Shown: one piece after another, positions 36,943-47,009 of the stretch
Position numbering within the stretch: the first letter of the stretch is position 1
Layout: each line of letters opens with the position of its first letter
NCBI GenBank assembly: GCA_039028975.1
Contig: JBCCHB010000001.1
Span: forward strand, 192,181 to 256,180
From: JAHBNG01 sp039028975
GTDB lineage: Bacteria > Chloroflexota > Anaerolineae > Caldilineales > Caldilineaceae
Direction of reading: 5' to 3'
Length of the DNA: 64,000 nt
Position numbers and translations under genes: made by a program
The notes under the pieces: generated by a model
What the model was told of the DNA's origin: nothing
Database searches by the model: none
What the model saw: only the letters and a program-made list of their open reading frames with translations

Positions 36943-39900
36943 CTAGTTTCTGATATGGGGTGCAGACAGATTAGGGCAAGTTACACGATACTCATCATCA
37001 CCAAAGTATTGCTGCCATTCGCTTTCTGTGAGGTTGCGGGTTAGTCGTTTGCATACTTCATCTACCAAGTCCTTAGATTGGATGAGATCCAGTTCATCAA
37101 AGTGATAAATTCGCGCTGAGTTGCCGCTCGCTGTCAGTAAATGCGTTCCAGCCGGATCAAAGGTAACAACTTCCACACGGCTGCTGTGCTGAAGGCGTGT
37201 CAGTTCCTCTCCCGTGTCGAGTTCCCATATGCGCGCTGTCTGATCCTCACTGGCTGTTGCAAGAAATTTACCGTTTGGATGAAATTCAACATCGCGTACT
37301 TGTCCGCCATGAGCAAATCTACCAACTACTTCTTCCTTTTCCCAATCCCAAATCTGTGCAAGGCCATCTGCGCTGGCCATTGCTAAGTAGTGGTCACGAT
37401 CTGGATGAAAACTTATAGCATTGACATCCATTCCATTCAAGGGTAGCCCTGCAACATCTTTGCGAGAATCGACCTCAAAAATTTTAACCATACCGCCTTG
37501 ACCTGCCGTTGCTAGATACTTCCCGTTATGACTATAAGAAATGTCCAGTACGAATTCTTCATGTGTTTTGAAGTCATGAGTACATTCGTTACGAGGCCAA
37601 GTATTGACCTGTTTGTCAGTGCTACCGCTGGTTAGGCATTGAGTCTTCGGGGCAAAAGCAAGTGACATAACCGCGGACTGATGTGAATTGTACTTTTTCT
37701 CCGTGCTACCTATATTCCAGAGATAAATCTGCCCTGCTTCAGTCCCAATTGCAAGCTCGCTACCGTCATGATTATATGCGACAGAACGAACAGTACTGTC
37801 CAGCGGTGCCGTGCGGGCGATCTCCTCACCGCTTGACGCATCCCATATCCAAGCCGCGGATTGATCCTCGGCTCCGATAACCACTCTTGCGCCATCCCCG
37901 CTAAAATCGGCCTCCCAGATGATCCGTTCCTGATGGATCGGTACATAGTCCACATTGTGAATCTGCCATGTGCGTGCCGTTCCGTCATTGCTTGCCGTCA
38001 CAATACGCTTGCCCGAGGCATCAAATTGTGCGTCGCGTAAATCCTTTTCATGAATGAGGCGTGCAATTTCGACACCAGATGCCACATCCCACACACGTGC
38101 CGTACTATCTTCAGAAGCTGTGACAATCTGTTGGCTGTTTGGACTGAACGCCACTTTTTGCACAAGATCCTGATGCGTTAATCGTGCAAGTTCACCTACT
38201 GGTTTGAGGCTCCAAATTCTAGCACTATTATCATCACTGGCCGTTGCAAGCAGGTTCCCATCCGGGCTGATGGCAATATCCGAGACATTACTCGAATGAG
38301 GTATTGTCATCACCTTACTTGTTGCAATATCATATACCAAAACAGAGCCATCGCCTCCAATAGCTGCTACGCGATCGCCGTCATCATCGAATAGAGCGAG
38401 GGATAGTTCTGCATGATGTTCAAAGATACCGATTTTCTGGTGGGTTTTCTGCTGTGCATCAATTTCCCAAATTTTGGCGGTGCCATCTTGGCTAGCCGTT
38501 ACGAATCGCTGGCTATCATTACTAAATTTTACGCTGGCAACTGGCTTGTCATGCGTAACGTTAATCGTCTCTTCAAGGTTGATACTGTCGTGAACAACAA
38601 CACTGTAATTACTTGCAACCGCAATCCAACGTCCGTCTAGAGATAATGAGACCTCCTGGATAGAACCGCTGCTGGATAGCTCTCTTTGTTTCCCAGATTT
38701 CAGATCTATTACCTTAATGGGTTTATTTCCTATAGGCCCATCTTTATTGACGTCACTCGATACCAAGTATCTGTTATCAGTACCAAATGCGAGATTCTGG
38801 ATACGCTCAGAATGAGTTAGTGTGTGCGTGCTTGCTCCAGTTGCCGGGCGCCAGATCTGCACCGCCCCATTTTCGTCTCCGCTAGCGACCCATTCCCCGT
38901 TTGGGCTGAATGCCGCCGTCATGACCATCGCTTTGTGTTGTCGGTAGGTTAGTGGCATAGGAAGCACGCTTAATCCATGCCGCAATAGTTCCTCAATTCC
39001 AGGGAAAATCCCGCTAAAACCGGCACCCTGATAGCGCTGTTGTGCCGTGATCGCGATATGCATGCTGAGCGGCAACTGTTTGTCCTCCCGGATAGCCTGC
39101 GCTTTGGCAACATCGCCAGTAATTTTCAGAAACTCGGTAGCACTACGTAACGCTTCTGCTGTTCGGACTAAATTGTTAATAATTGCTGCCCCACCGATAG
39201 TTAGAAGTAAAGCAGATGTTACAGCATATATTAGCCACCTTTGCCAACGGTTTAATTTGGCTTGTTGCGCAATCTGAAGCTGATAGGCTTCTTCCTTTTC
39301 TCGCTCCTGTGTTTCAAGCTTATCCTGGCTCGCGTTTAGAAAGCTTTGCTCTAGTTCATTTAGTGCGTCAGGGGTTTTCTTAGCATAGTCGTGTGCTCTC
39401 TCGTAGAACAGACGTCCATACAGTAGACTCGGATCTTGTTTATGGTTATTCCACTCAGATGCTGCTTCTGTGATGTGCTGTCGTATTCTTTGGCCTTCTC
39501 GATCTTCGACCAGCCACGTACGTAGCGTCGGCCATTCGCGGATAAGTGCTTCATGCGCGACTTCCGCGTCACCACGGTGAATCGTAACAAGATGTGAATT
39601 AGCCAAACGATGCAAAACTGTCTGGATGGCAGCACTATCCTGGCCTTGTGGCGTCAGTTGACTTAACGATACACGCTGTCGCGTGTCAGGGCCACTGTCG
39701 CCTAGCGAAGTCAACCTCAGGAATATATTTTTGGCGATTTCCTGTTGTTCTTTGGTTAAGCCTTCTTGAAAGAGTTGCTCGGCACTTTGGGCGATTGCGC
39801 CCTGTACACCGCCAGCAGCATTATAACCGGAAAAAGTAAGGTGACGACCGCTGCGCCGTTTCCAAACTTCCAAAAGTGTATGCGACAGTAGAGGCAACGC

Positions 39901-40977
39901 ACCTGGTTCGGGTTGACGATTTTCTCCTGCCCCTATGTCTTGAAGAATTTCGTCAACCAATCCCTCTTCATACGCATAGCCGCTCTGATTTGCCGGTTCT
40001 TCAATCGCTGTCCGCAACTCATCTGCACTCATAGGGCCGATAAAGCGCTGTTTTTCCTCCAAAGCTTGACGAAGGTCGTCGTACTCCGCACAATTTGCAT
40101 AAAAGTCAGCACGCAAGGAGATGATGGCGCTTGTCGGTCCATCGGCCATCGTGGCATGTAGGAGATTCTGAATGAACTGAGTGCGCTTTTGTTCATCTTT
40201 ACAAAGGGTAAAGATTTCTTCAAACTGATCGACGACAATTAGGAGTCGGTTGGTCGAATTCTGTTGACCAGTGAATCGCTTGTTTACATAAAGATCTAAG
40301 CTGCGTGGGTCTTGCATGAGATCATCAATCAAGGTTGCCGCAGCCGTAACAGATTCACTATCTTGTGTTAGGCTTGTTGCTAGCCCTTTGATCGGATCAG
40401 CGGTTGGCGTAAAAGGAAAGATCGACCAATCAGTCATCTGCTGAAATTGCTTGGTGCCCTGCCGTAGACTAGGTAAAAGACCCGCTCGCATAACCGAAGA
40501 TTTTCCACTGCCAGACGCACCAACAACGGCAAGGAATCGCTCATCCTTTAGGTGTTGCATCAACTCTTTTGTGAGCTTTTCGCGACCAAAAAAGAGTTTT
40601 GCATCACGTTCGTCAAAGGGCCGTAATCCCATGAAGGGTGAGCTCTGCACATTCTCATTTGTAACATCGCCGATTTGTCGTTGCCAGGCATTCAGCAGAT
40701 CGTGCAACTGCTCACGCTTCTCCTGACCAACGGCTGCCTCGGTTACCCTTAGCAGGCTATCAAGCGCATTACGGCCATCGTCTAAGGTCCCATGTTTACT
40801 TAGTGTCTGGACAAGCAGTGAAGTAAAGTCAGCGGTTGCACCACTAAATCGGATCCGATGCCTTATCGGATCGTTACCAACTGCATTGAAAAGTAGTGCC
40901 CGCCGACTGTCTTCACTCTCTAACTCTGGAAGGGTTACGAGGTAGTCTATGATGCGGTTTTCAATCAATTTCGTCAT
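36943..40977 (-). CDS. EAD-nSTAND-TM-WD40 protein
   Basis: A 1,344-residue protein. Residues 1-100 form a helical domain (LPELESEDSRRALLFNAVG, RIRFSG, HGTLDDGRNALDSLL) resembling effector-associated (death-like) domains and matching the N-terminus of the protease at 47010-48062. The nSTAND1-type NTPase begins with PFMGLRPFDERDAKLFFGRE, has Walker A GASGSGKSS at 153-161 and Walker B LLIVVDQFEE at 245-254. One membrane helix (WLIYAVTSALLLTIGGAAII) lies near 578-598. WD40 repeats run from about 680 to 1290 (SPNGEWVASGDENGAVQIW and similar). In known conflict systems the propeller senses a trigger, the STAND oligomerises, and the EAD recruits an effector. It is the last gene of the minus-strand unit. 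The gap to the upstream gene contains the 41008 palindrome. Confidence 0.9.
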   Translation of the reverse strand: MTKLIENRIIDYLVTLPELESEDSRRALLFNAVGNDPIRHRIRFSGATADFTSLLVQTLSKHGTLDDGRNALDSLLRVTEAAVGQEKREQLHDLLNAWQRQIGDVTNENVQSSPFMGLRPFDERDAKLFFGREKLTKELMQHLKDERFLAVVGASGSGKSSVMRAGLLPSLRQGTKQFQQMTDWSIFPFTPTADPIKGLATSLTQDSESVTAAATLIDDLMQDPRSLDLYVNKRFTGQQNSTNRLLIVVDQFEEIFTLCKDEQKRTQFIQNLLHATMADGPTSAIISLRADFYANCAEYDDLRQALEEKQRFIGPMSADELRTAIEEPANQSGYAYEEGLVDEILQDIGAGENRQPEPGALPLLSHTLLEVWKRRSGRHLTFSGYNAAGGVQGAIAQSAEQLFQEGLTKEQQEIAKNIFLRLTSLGDSGPDTRQRVSLSQLTPQGQDSAAIQTVLHRLANSHLVTIHRGDAEVAHEALIREWPTLRTWLVEDREGQRIRQHITEAASEWNNHKQDPSLLYGRLFYERAHDYAKKTPDALNELEQSFLNASQDKLETQEREKEEAYQLQIAQQAKLNRWQRWLIYAVTSALLLTIGGAAIINNLVRTAEALRSATEFLKITGDVAKAQAIREDKQLPLSMHIAITAQQRYQGAGFSGIFPGIEELLRHGLSVLPMPLTYRQHKAMVMTAAFSPNGEWVASGDENGAVQIWRPATGASTHTLTHSERIQNLAFGTDNRYLVSSDVNKDGPIGNKPIKVIDLKSGKQRELSSSGSIQEVSLSLDGRWIAVASNYSVVVHDSINLEETINVTHDKPVASVKFSNDSQRFVTASQDGTAKIWEIDAQQKTHQKIGIFEHHAELSLALFDDDGDRVAAIGGDGSVLVYDIATSKVMTIPHSSNVSDIAISPDGNLLATASDDNSARIWSLKPVGELARLTHQDLVQKVAFSPNSQQIVTASEDSTARVWDVASGVEIARLIHEKDLRDAQFDASGKRIVTASNDGTARTWQIHNVDYVPIHQERIIWEADFSGDGARVVIGAEDQSAAWIWDASSGEEIARTAPLDSTVRSVAYNHDGSELAIGTEAGQIYLWNIGSTEKKYNSHQSAVMSLAFAPKTQCLTSGSTDKQVNTWPRNECTHDFKTHEEFVLDISYSHNGKYLATAGQGGMVKIFEVDSRKDVAGLPLNGMDVNAISFHPDRDHYLAMASADGLAQIWDWEKEEVVGRFAHGGQVRDVEFHPNGKFLATASEDQTARIWELDTGEELTRLQHSSRVEVVTFDPAGTHLLTASGNSARIYHFDELDLIQSKDLVDEVCKRLTRNLTESEWQQYFGDDEYRVTCPNLSAPHIRN

Positions 40978-41007
40978 GTTAACACGAATTTACAAGAGGC
41001 GATTATA

Positions 41008-41093
41008 TTATAGTTTTTCAGAAAAAGGTTTTCCAACCGTCCCCTGAGCTTGTCGAAGGGAAAGGACGGAAAATCTTTTTCTTAATGTCTATA
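41008..41093. repeat. Palindromic repeat, TATAG-type, copy 2
   Basis: Ends tatag and ctata. The stem agaaaaaggttttcc pairs with ggaaaatctttttct and the inner stem ccgtcc with ggacgg around ctgagcttgtcgaa. Compared with copy 1 (15266-15350), paired positions differ on both sides so that pairing is kept. It overlaps the end of the metzincin gene: the last three codons and stop (41082-41093) are within the repeat. Confidence 0.8.
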
Positions 41094-44000
41094 GTTGGAT
41101 GAAGGTGCGAGCGTCAGCCCCTGAATCGATCGATTGTCCCATACTATTGGTTCTGTAATGAAAGAAACCGCTTCCTCTAAATTTGAATTGAACTCAAAGT
41201 GGATGGCAAATGTATCATCCTCGTCGACGGAACCACATAACGCATGGTTTTGGAGCTGCGGTACTTTGATCAAGTAACGCGTGATGCTCTCGTCAGCTAC
41301 CGTAATGCTAGGTTTAATCTCACATTGTTCACCATCGATGAGAATGGAAACGGTGGGCATTTCAGCGGTTGAAAGTTCTGCATCAAATTCAAGATAGTAA
41401 ACCGCGGGTGGTGTGCGCGGTGCTATTTCGTGCAGCTGCAAAGGAGCAACATTAGGACCCTCGCTATTGCTTTCCTCAAGCGATTGGTTACCCCGTAGCT
41501 TGAGAGTCGTTGGTGCAGTGATGTAGATGAGATATCCTTGGCCAAAGGTCAGTTCATCCAAATCGTTAACCCAAGACGGATAGGCCGAAGCTTGGGTGAT
41601 GGACGCAGCTACCTTCCACGGTGATTCAGGATCATTTGTATCATATCCATACACAAGCGAATAATTCGGCGCAATCGAACTGAGAGCAACTGTGACTGGC
41701 CGAGTGGGCGGGATAGAGACGGGATAGCCAATGAAGTTCCAGCCAGCGTTTGGCAATTCGATTTCGATGCTTGACATTAGCGCATAAAATCCCTGCCCGA
41801 CAGTCGAAGCCGCCACGATGTTATTGTCAAAGTCGCGTGTTGTATCTAGCGCGATCCATTCATCATCTACCTCATTATAGTAATAGATGGTTAACCACTG
41901 TTCCTCCCCTGGTGGCACTTCGCCATCCAGATAGTTGATCGTGAAATTTGTTTTGTTTAAAGCTGGGGCATCTGGAGAGCCGAGCAGACGGTATGCCTGA
42001 CCGACCGGAGTGGCCCACGGTGGCGGATCGGGGATTAAAGAAGTTGTTTGTAGAGCGTAAAATTGTCCAACTCCGAGGTCTAGTGAAGCCCCAAAGACCA
42101 AAGCCTGTCCGTCGCCAGAAAGTATGGGAGCATGGTAAGTTCCGCAGCCCGGTCTACTTCCAAAGGTGCAATCATTGGATCCTGCACCAACTGGTGTTTT
42201 ACTCGTCGGGCTACCACCGATTGTATAGCTAGTGATACTCTCGAAAGCTACATCATTTATCTCACCAGATATGCGCACGAAAGTTTCTCGGGTGATTGCA
42301 TTTGTAAATGTCGCCGTAAAGACTTGTCGGTTGCGGCTACCGACTGCGCCTTCTAATGGCTGTACTTCCGACGCTGGTCCATTTGACGGATATAGACGCC
42401 CCTGGAGGGGAATTCCTAACATGTCTAAATCGGAAGACGCCCCATCTATGATGAATGTGACGTTAATTTGGACGGTTTGCGTTGACAAAGGCGTTACAAT
42501 AATCTCCGACTTCACGGGGATCTGATCCGCTATCAGAAGCGGCTTCATAGGTACCTGTAAGCTGGAATCTGTGACTACATCCACACAACCGTAATACTGG
42601 ACTCCATTGCGGGTATCAAATACACAGAGTTTCTGCCCAGGTGTAGCACCCCACGCCTTCATTTGGTCTCGCAGCGGCCGACCGAGGTCGATCAAGGTGT
42701 CATCGGTCAATAAAAAGGCTCTGGCTTGCCCGCTAGCAAAATAACGTTTACCATTTTCACGAACAAGCGAGAAGAAGGGCACCGGCAACGGATCCGAATC
42801 GGGTTCGGTTTGGGGCGGCTTAATCTCAACCTGCGTTACCGCTAAAGGCAGGGCGCTTGGCCCTGCATTCGGCGGATCGGTCTTGGGCACATTCAAAGCA
42901 GGATAAAGATCCTTGATGGTTTGCCAATCTGCCCGTCCGGCTCGACGATTAGAGAACGTATTCTCACACTCGTTTGCCCACTTTGGATTATGCACTGATA
43001 AAAACTCATCATAGCCAGCCCCATCATCGGTGCGGTACGGTACACTCATAACACCCGGACAGTCAGTTACGGATGTGAAAGTGCCACTATCATCATAACC
43101 GAAGTAATTGTCGTGCAGAAAGAAGAGATAATGACCCAGTTCGTGGGCCAAAGCACGCGGCCAATCTTCACCCAAGTCGCCTGTGGCAGCATCGCCAAAG
43201 CGATTCCAGTTGACTGGCATGCGCACTTGGCCAGGCAAATAATAGAGTACGCGGGTTAGCTCATCCCGCGATGATAACGGAACCGTCTCCGTGACGGATT
43301 CCGTTACAATACCGCCCAGATCGGCGTTCGGGCGCAAACGGTTGCTGGCCAGGATACGAATGTCGGCTTCGTTCCACTGGTCACGGTTTTGATGCACGCG
43401 AATAGTGCCCAGTGCGGCTTGTCCGTTCGTCCAGTCATACAACAGTTCAGAAGTACGTTGGAGATCAGATCGTAACCGCTCTTGAAATGGAGCATCACCC
43501 GTCGCATCCCACTCGAGCGATATGTCAAGGTCAAAGAGCATGAGGGGCCGATCTGCAGATACCGTGATGGTATTTATACCAGACTGAACGAGTGTTGCTT
43601 CACCCTCGATTAAGAATGTAAAGCCGCTGCCGTCTGTTGTAATGTTAGTGGCAAACAGGTGGAAGGAGCCGATAATAGATGGATCAACTGAAGTTGGTTC
43701 TATTGGGAGTAGCGCAAACAACTCGTCAGTTGTACTAATCCCTTGGCGACTGGCTAAATATCCTGCACTGTCTGTTGTGAAGAACCGATCTGCTGTACCG
43801 AGAACGTTCGCAACATTTTCATCTTGACGACGCCGAAAGACTAGGCCACCAGATAATGCTGAATCCTCATTGTACTCCTCTAAAACCAAACGTATCTGTG
43901 ACCCACGCACACGAAACTGTTGTGTTTGAGCTGTAACTTTGGGATACATGTACGAGCCTGCCTTGGCATTTAGTTGCGGTTTAACGCTAGGTAGCGCCTC

Positions 44001-46958
44001 AAGACGAAAGACCACATGATCACTTTGACCCCACACGCCACTTTCATAAACATTCCAGTCAAACCGATAGCGATTAGACCCATCTTGAGTGGAAAAGCCT
44101 TTATTCATATCCACAAGCTCTTGACTTGGTAGCGACCTAAACTCACCCTTCGCAGGCCGCCAATTATCCCCTCCGTCTAACGAATAAGAGGGAATGATAT
44201 TACTGACTTCTGGAGTACCGTCAGTGGCAATGAGAGTAAGAGTATAGGGGATAGGAATGATCTGCTGGTCGTATATGTCAGAGACTGCACTGAAATCCTC
44301 GTTTGTGGGTGGGAAATCGAAAGAAACTTTGAAATTGCGCAATAACTCATTCTGCAGATTTTTGCGGATTGTGCTGTTGGGTGACGGTTGCGCATTCAAA
44401 CTAAAATCGCCTAACGCTAAATCCATATCCCCATCGCTATCAATATCGCCCCATGCCAGATCGTTGGTCCCCTTTCGCTCAAGCGTAAGCGGGACGCCTA
44501 GGGAATTTAGGATGCCATCTTCATTTAGATAAACTTTATTGCGTTGAGAACCAGAATTGCTTGCTGTAAGATCGAGATCCCCGTCGCCATCAATGTCTAC
44601 CCATGCAACGGCCGTTGTCTGGTTCTTATCTAGTGACGACCAAGAGGCGCTCTTCTCTAGCACGCCATTATGATTCATGTACACACGATTGGCTTGAACA
44701 AAATTACCAACGGCCAAATCAGGAAAGCCGTCTCCATTGACGTCACCCCAAGCTATACCCTGGGTTCGGTCATTTTCTTCAGATGACCATATAGGATAAA
44801 CCCCTTCATCTAGTGTTGGTTTTTGTGGTAAGCGGAAGATGTGATTGTTGCCTCGCGCTGGGGTATTACCAACTGCGATCTCTAGCTGCCCATCTTGATT
44901 GAGGTCGCCTAATGCAATATCATATGTAATCTGTATGGTACACGCTTTTGGGTCGTCTCTGGTTTCTGCACAAATTTGAAATTCTGTTCGCTTCAACTCT
45001 TTTCCAGCATCAACTTCAAACACATAAAGTCTGCTGCCTCGTCCGCCAACAACTAATTCAAGAGCCTCATCTCCAACAACGTTGCCCCATGCAAGAGCGT
45101 GTACTGCATTGGAGAGACGAGCGCCGTCGGCTGTAGTGATGGAATAGGTCAAATAGTGTGTGACGGTGACAGCCTCATTCTGCCCCTCAAAATAGTATAC
45201 GCCTAAAACATCCTCGTCCTCGTCAGGACCCGCAGCAGTACCCGCTGCAAGTACAAGATTCTTGCCTCCGTCTACGTTTCCCCACGCCACCTCCCAAGTT
45301 GTTTCCGCAGTTCCCGGTAAGTCCAGCTTTTGAATAAATGAGCCATCTTCATTGATGTAGACACTATCGATGAGTGGACGTCGATTAGTTTGTCGTCCAA
45401 CCGCTAGGTCTAAATCGCCGTCGCCATCTACGTCACCCCAAGCAACACTATGCACATCTGTGGATATTTCTGTTGCGGATGCACTCAATCTACCGCTTTC
45501 GCCTTGATTTAGGATTACGTATGTTCCGTCACCTGTTGTCACAATGTCCAGATCACCATCACCATCTACATCACCGATGGCGATGTCACTGGTGTACTCT
45601 AATGGCACAGGTAGGATAATACGAGGCGATTCAAATGTTGCATCACCGTCGTTGAGATAGACAGCATCACCATCGATCGGATGAATGCCATCATTTCCCA
45701 CGACCAAGTCCAAGTCACCATCGTTGTCTATGTCGCCTACCGCTAATGCGGTTGTTCCATTATCGACTTCATCAACTATAGGAGCTTCTGAAATTGACGT
45801 ATTTTCTGTACTCGTAAGGATACGATTTGAAGCTCTTACGGCCCCAACAGCTAAATCATCGCCCCCTATTTGATCAAAGTCGCCCCATTTTGCAATAATG
45901 AGACTGCCAGTATTAGAAAATGTAGTTGACGTTGTCATGATGGATCCGGTACGATTATTCCTATATACGGTTACACGATCTTTTGCCTCTATGTGCGCAG
46001 GGCGGACGGACGCTGCAAAACTGAGGGCAATATCCAAATCCTTATCATCATCAAGATCTCCAAAATCAATCGTCCCATAACCACCTCGCCCAGGGGGAAT
46101 ACTTTGCCCGTCAGCATTTACAATAAATTTGACTCGTGCATTGCTTGGTGCTTCCCAGAGTTTATCTAAAGAAGAAAGGTTTGCTTTGGCATCGTTTGTA
46201 CCCGAATAGACCACGCTGGGATTATCTTCTCCAAAGTTAGCTAGCCCGATGTCAAGATTGCCGTTTCCGTTTAAGTCCCCCAAAGCCACATCAACCGTGG
46301 TAAAGATATCGGATGTAGGCCCCTCTGAGAATCTCTCCTTATTATTGGTACCTTCATTTTCAAGCATGTGGGTGCCTTTATCTGGCGACCACAGCCCAAC
46401 GACAAGATCTAGGTCACCATCTTGATCCATATCACCCCATGCTACCGAGGTCCAATTGATCGGGAATTCGGAACTGAAGGTTTGAGCAAGTATAAAATCA
46501 TTGTTCTCTTGATCATTTTCAAAAATCTGCAAATATATTTTTTTTTCTGAACGGCTGCTGCCGCAGCCGCCGGAAGAACAAGAATAACCAACCGCTAAAT
46601 CGAGGTCACCATCCTGATCCATATCACCTAGGGCAACGTTTGTACCCCGGTGTATTACCCTTGTTACCCCATCTTCTTCTACCCAGGTGTCAGTGTTCTC
46701 GCTCCAGCCTACCCTGAATGAAGGAATCTGACCACTCGGTGCCGGCATAGCTACCTCATCGGGCGTCTGTTGCTCAGGATTGGCCTCTGGTAGAGTTGCT
46801 GTCTGTGTCGGTGCGGCGGCATCCACTTCAAGCGTCGAAAACAGTGACAGGCATACCGAGACAAGCGTAATCGCCAATACAGGTGACAACATGAGCGCAG
46901 CAAACTTACGGCTTGGGGAAAAGCGTTTTGTGAGTTGCTGGTGCTGTGAAGGGGTCAT
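41082..46958 (-). CDS. Secreted FG-GAP/VCBS-repeat protein with metzincin-type peptidase domain
   Basis: A 1,958-residue protein. A hydrophobic segment near residues 24-45 ending in VDAAAP is a signal peptide. From about 90 to 900 it has more than ten FG-GAP repeats (VALGDMDQDGDLDLAVG, ALGDLNGNGNLDIGLA and others), calcium-binding beta-propeller blades. The peptidase motif is HELGHYLFFLH at 1272-1282, an HExxHxxxxxH zinc site, though Phe replaces the usual metzincin Gly. Asp follows, and a Met-turn candidate is CPGVMSVPYR. The C-terminal 500 residues hold beta domains including one with GWNFIGYPV. It lies between two EAD-domain genes on the same strand (52 and 104 bases apart), so it is probably co-transcribed with them. 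The last residues YRH and the stop come from a mobile palindrome. Confidence 0.85.
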   Translation of the reverse strand: MTPSQHQQLTKRFSPSRKFAALMLSPVLAITLVSVCLSLFSTLEVDAAAPTQTATLPEANPEQQTPDEVAMPAPSGQIPSFRVGWSENTDTWVEEDGVTRVIHRGTNVALGDMDQDGDLDLAVGYSCSSGGCGSSRSEKKIYLQIFENDQENNDFILAQTFSSEFPINWTSVAWGDMDQDGDLDLVVGLWSPDKGTHMLENEGTNNKERFSEGPTSDIFTTVDVALGDLNGNGNLDIGLANFGEDNPSVVYSGTNDAKANLSSLDKLWEAPSNARVKFIVNADGQSIPPGRGGYGTIDFGDLDDDKDLDIALSFAASVRPAHIEAKDRVTVYRNNRTGSIMTTSTTFSNTGSLIIAKWGDFDQIGGDDLAVGAVRASNRILTSTENTSISEAPIVDEVDNGTTALAVGDIDNDGDLDLVVGNDGIHPIDGDAVYLNDGDATFESPRIILPVPLEYTSDIAIGDVDGDGDLDIVTTGDGTYVILNQGESGRLSASATEISTDVHSVAWGDVDGDGDLDLAVGRQTNRRPLIDSVYINEDGSFIQKLDLPGTAETTWEVAWGNVDGGKNLVLAAGTAAGPDEDEDVLGVYYFEGQNEAVTVTHYLTYSITTADGARLSNAVHALAWGNVVGDEALELVVGGRGSRLYVFEVDAGKELKRTEFQICAETRDDPKACTIQITYDIALGDLNQDGQLEIAVGNTPARGNNHIFRLPQKPTLDEGVYPIWSSEENDRTQGIAWGDVNGDGFPDLAVGNFVQANRVYMNHNGVLEKSASWSSLDKNQTTAVAWVDIDGDGDLDLTASNSGSQRNKVYLNEDGILNSLGVPLTLERKGTNDLAWGDIDSDGDMDLALGDFSLNAQPSPNSTIRKNLQNELLRNFKVSFDFPPTNEDFSAVSDIYDQQIIPIPYTLTLIATDGTPEVSNIIPSYSLDGGDNWRPAKGEFRSLPSQELVDMNKGFSTQDGSNRYRFDWNVYESGVWGQSDHVVFRLEALPSVKPQLNAKAGSYMYPKVTAQTQQFRVRGSQIRLVLEEYNEDSALSGGLVFRRRQDENVANVLGTADRFFTTDSAGYLASRQGISTTDELFALLPIEPTSVDPSIIGSFHLFATNITTDGSGFTFLIEGEATLVQSGINTITVSADRPLMLFDLDISLEWDATGDAPFQERLRSDLQRTSELLYDWTNGQAALGTIRVHQNRDQWNEADIRILASNRLRPNADLGGIVTESVTETVPLSSRDELTRVLYYLPGQVRMPVNWNRFGDAATGDLGEDWPRALAHELGHYLFFLHDNYFGYDDSGTFTSVTDCPGVMSVPYRTDDGAGYDEFLSVHNPKWANECENTFSNRRAGRADWQTIKDLYPALNVPKTDPPNAGPSALPLAVTQVEIKPPQTEPDSDPLPVPFFSLVRENGKRYFASGQARAFLLTDDTLIDLGRPLRDQMKAWGATPGQKLCVFDTRNGVQYYGCVDVVTDSSLQVPMKPLLIADQIPVKSEIIVTPLSTQTVQINVTFIIDGASSDLDMLGIPLQGRLYPSNGPASEVQPLEGAVGSRNRQVFTATFTNAITRETFVRISGEINDVAFESITSYTIGGSPTSKTPVGAGSNDCTFGSRPGCGTYHAPILSGDGQALVFGASLDLGVGQFYALQTTSLIPDPPPWATPVGQAYRLLGSPDAPALNKTNFTINYLDGEVPPGEEQWLTIYYYNEVDDEWIALDTTRDFDNNIVAASTVGQGFYALMSSIEIELPNAGWNFIGYPVSIPPTRPVTVALSSIAPNYSLVYGYDTNDPESPWKVAASITQASAYPSWVNDLDELTFGQGYLIYITAPTTLKLRGNQSLEESNSEGPNVAPLQLHEIAPRTPPAVYYLEFDAELSTAEMPTVSILIDGEQCEIKPSITVADESITRYLIKVPQLQNHALCGSVDEDDTFAIHFEFNSNLEEAVSFITEPIVWDNRSIQGLTLAPSSNYRH

Positions 46959-47009
46959 AGGATTCTCTCGCGGTTTGGTCTTGAATGGGTAAATGAAGGT
47001 ATGTCAACT

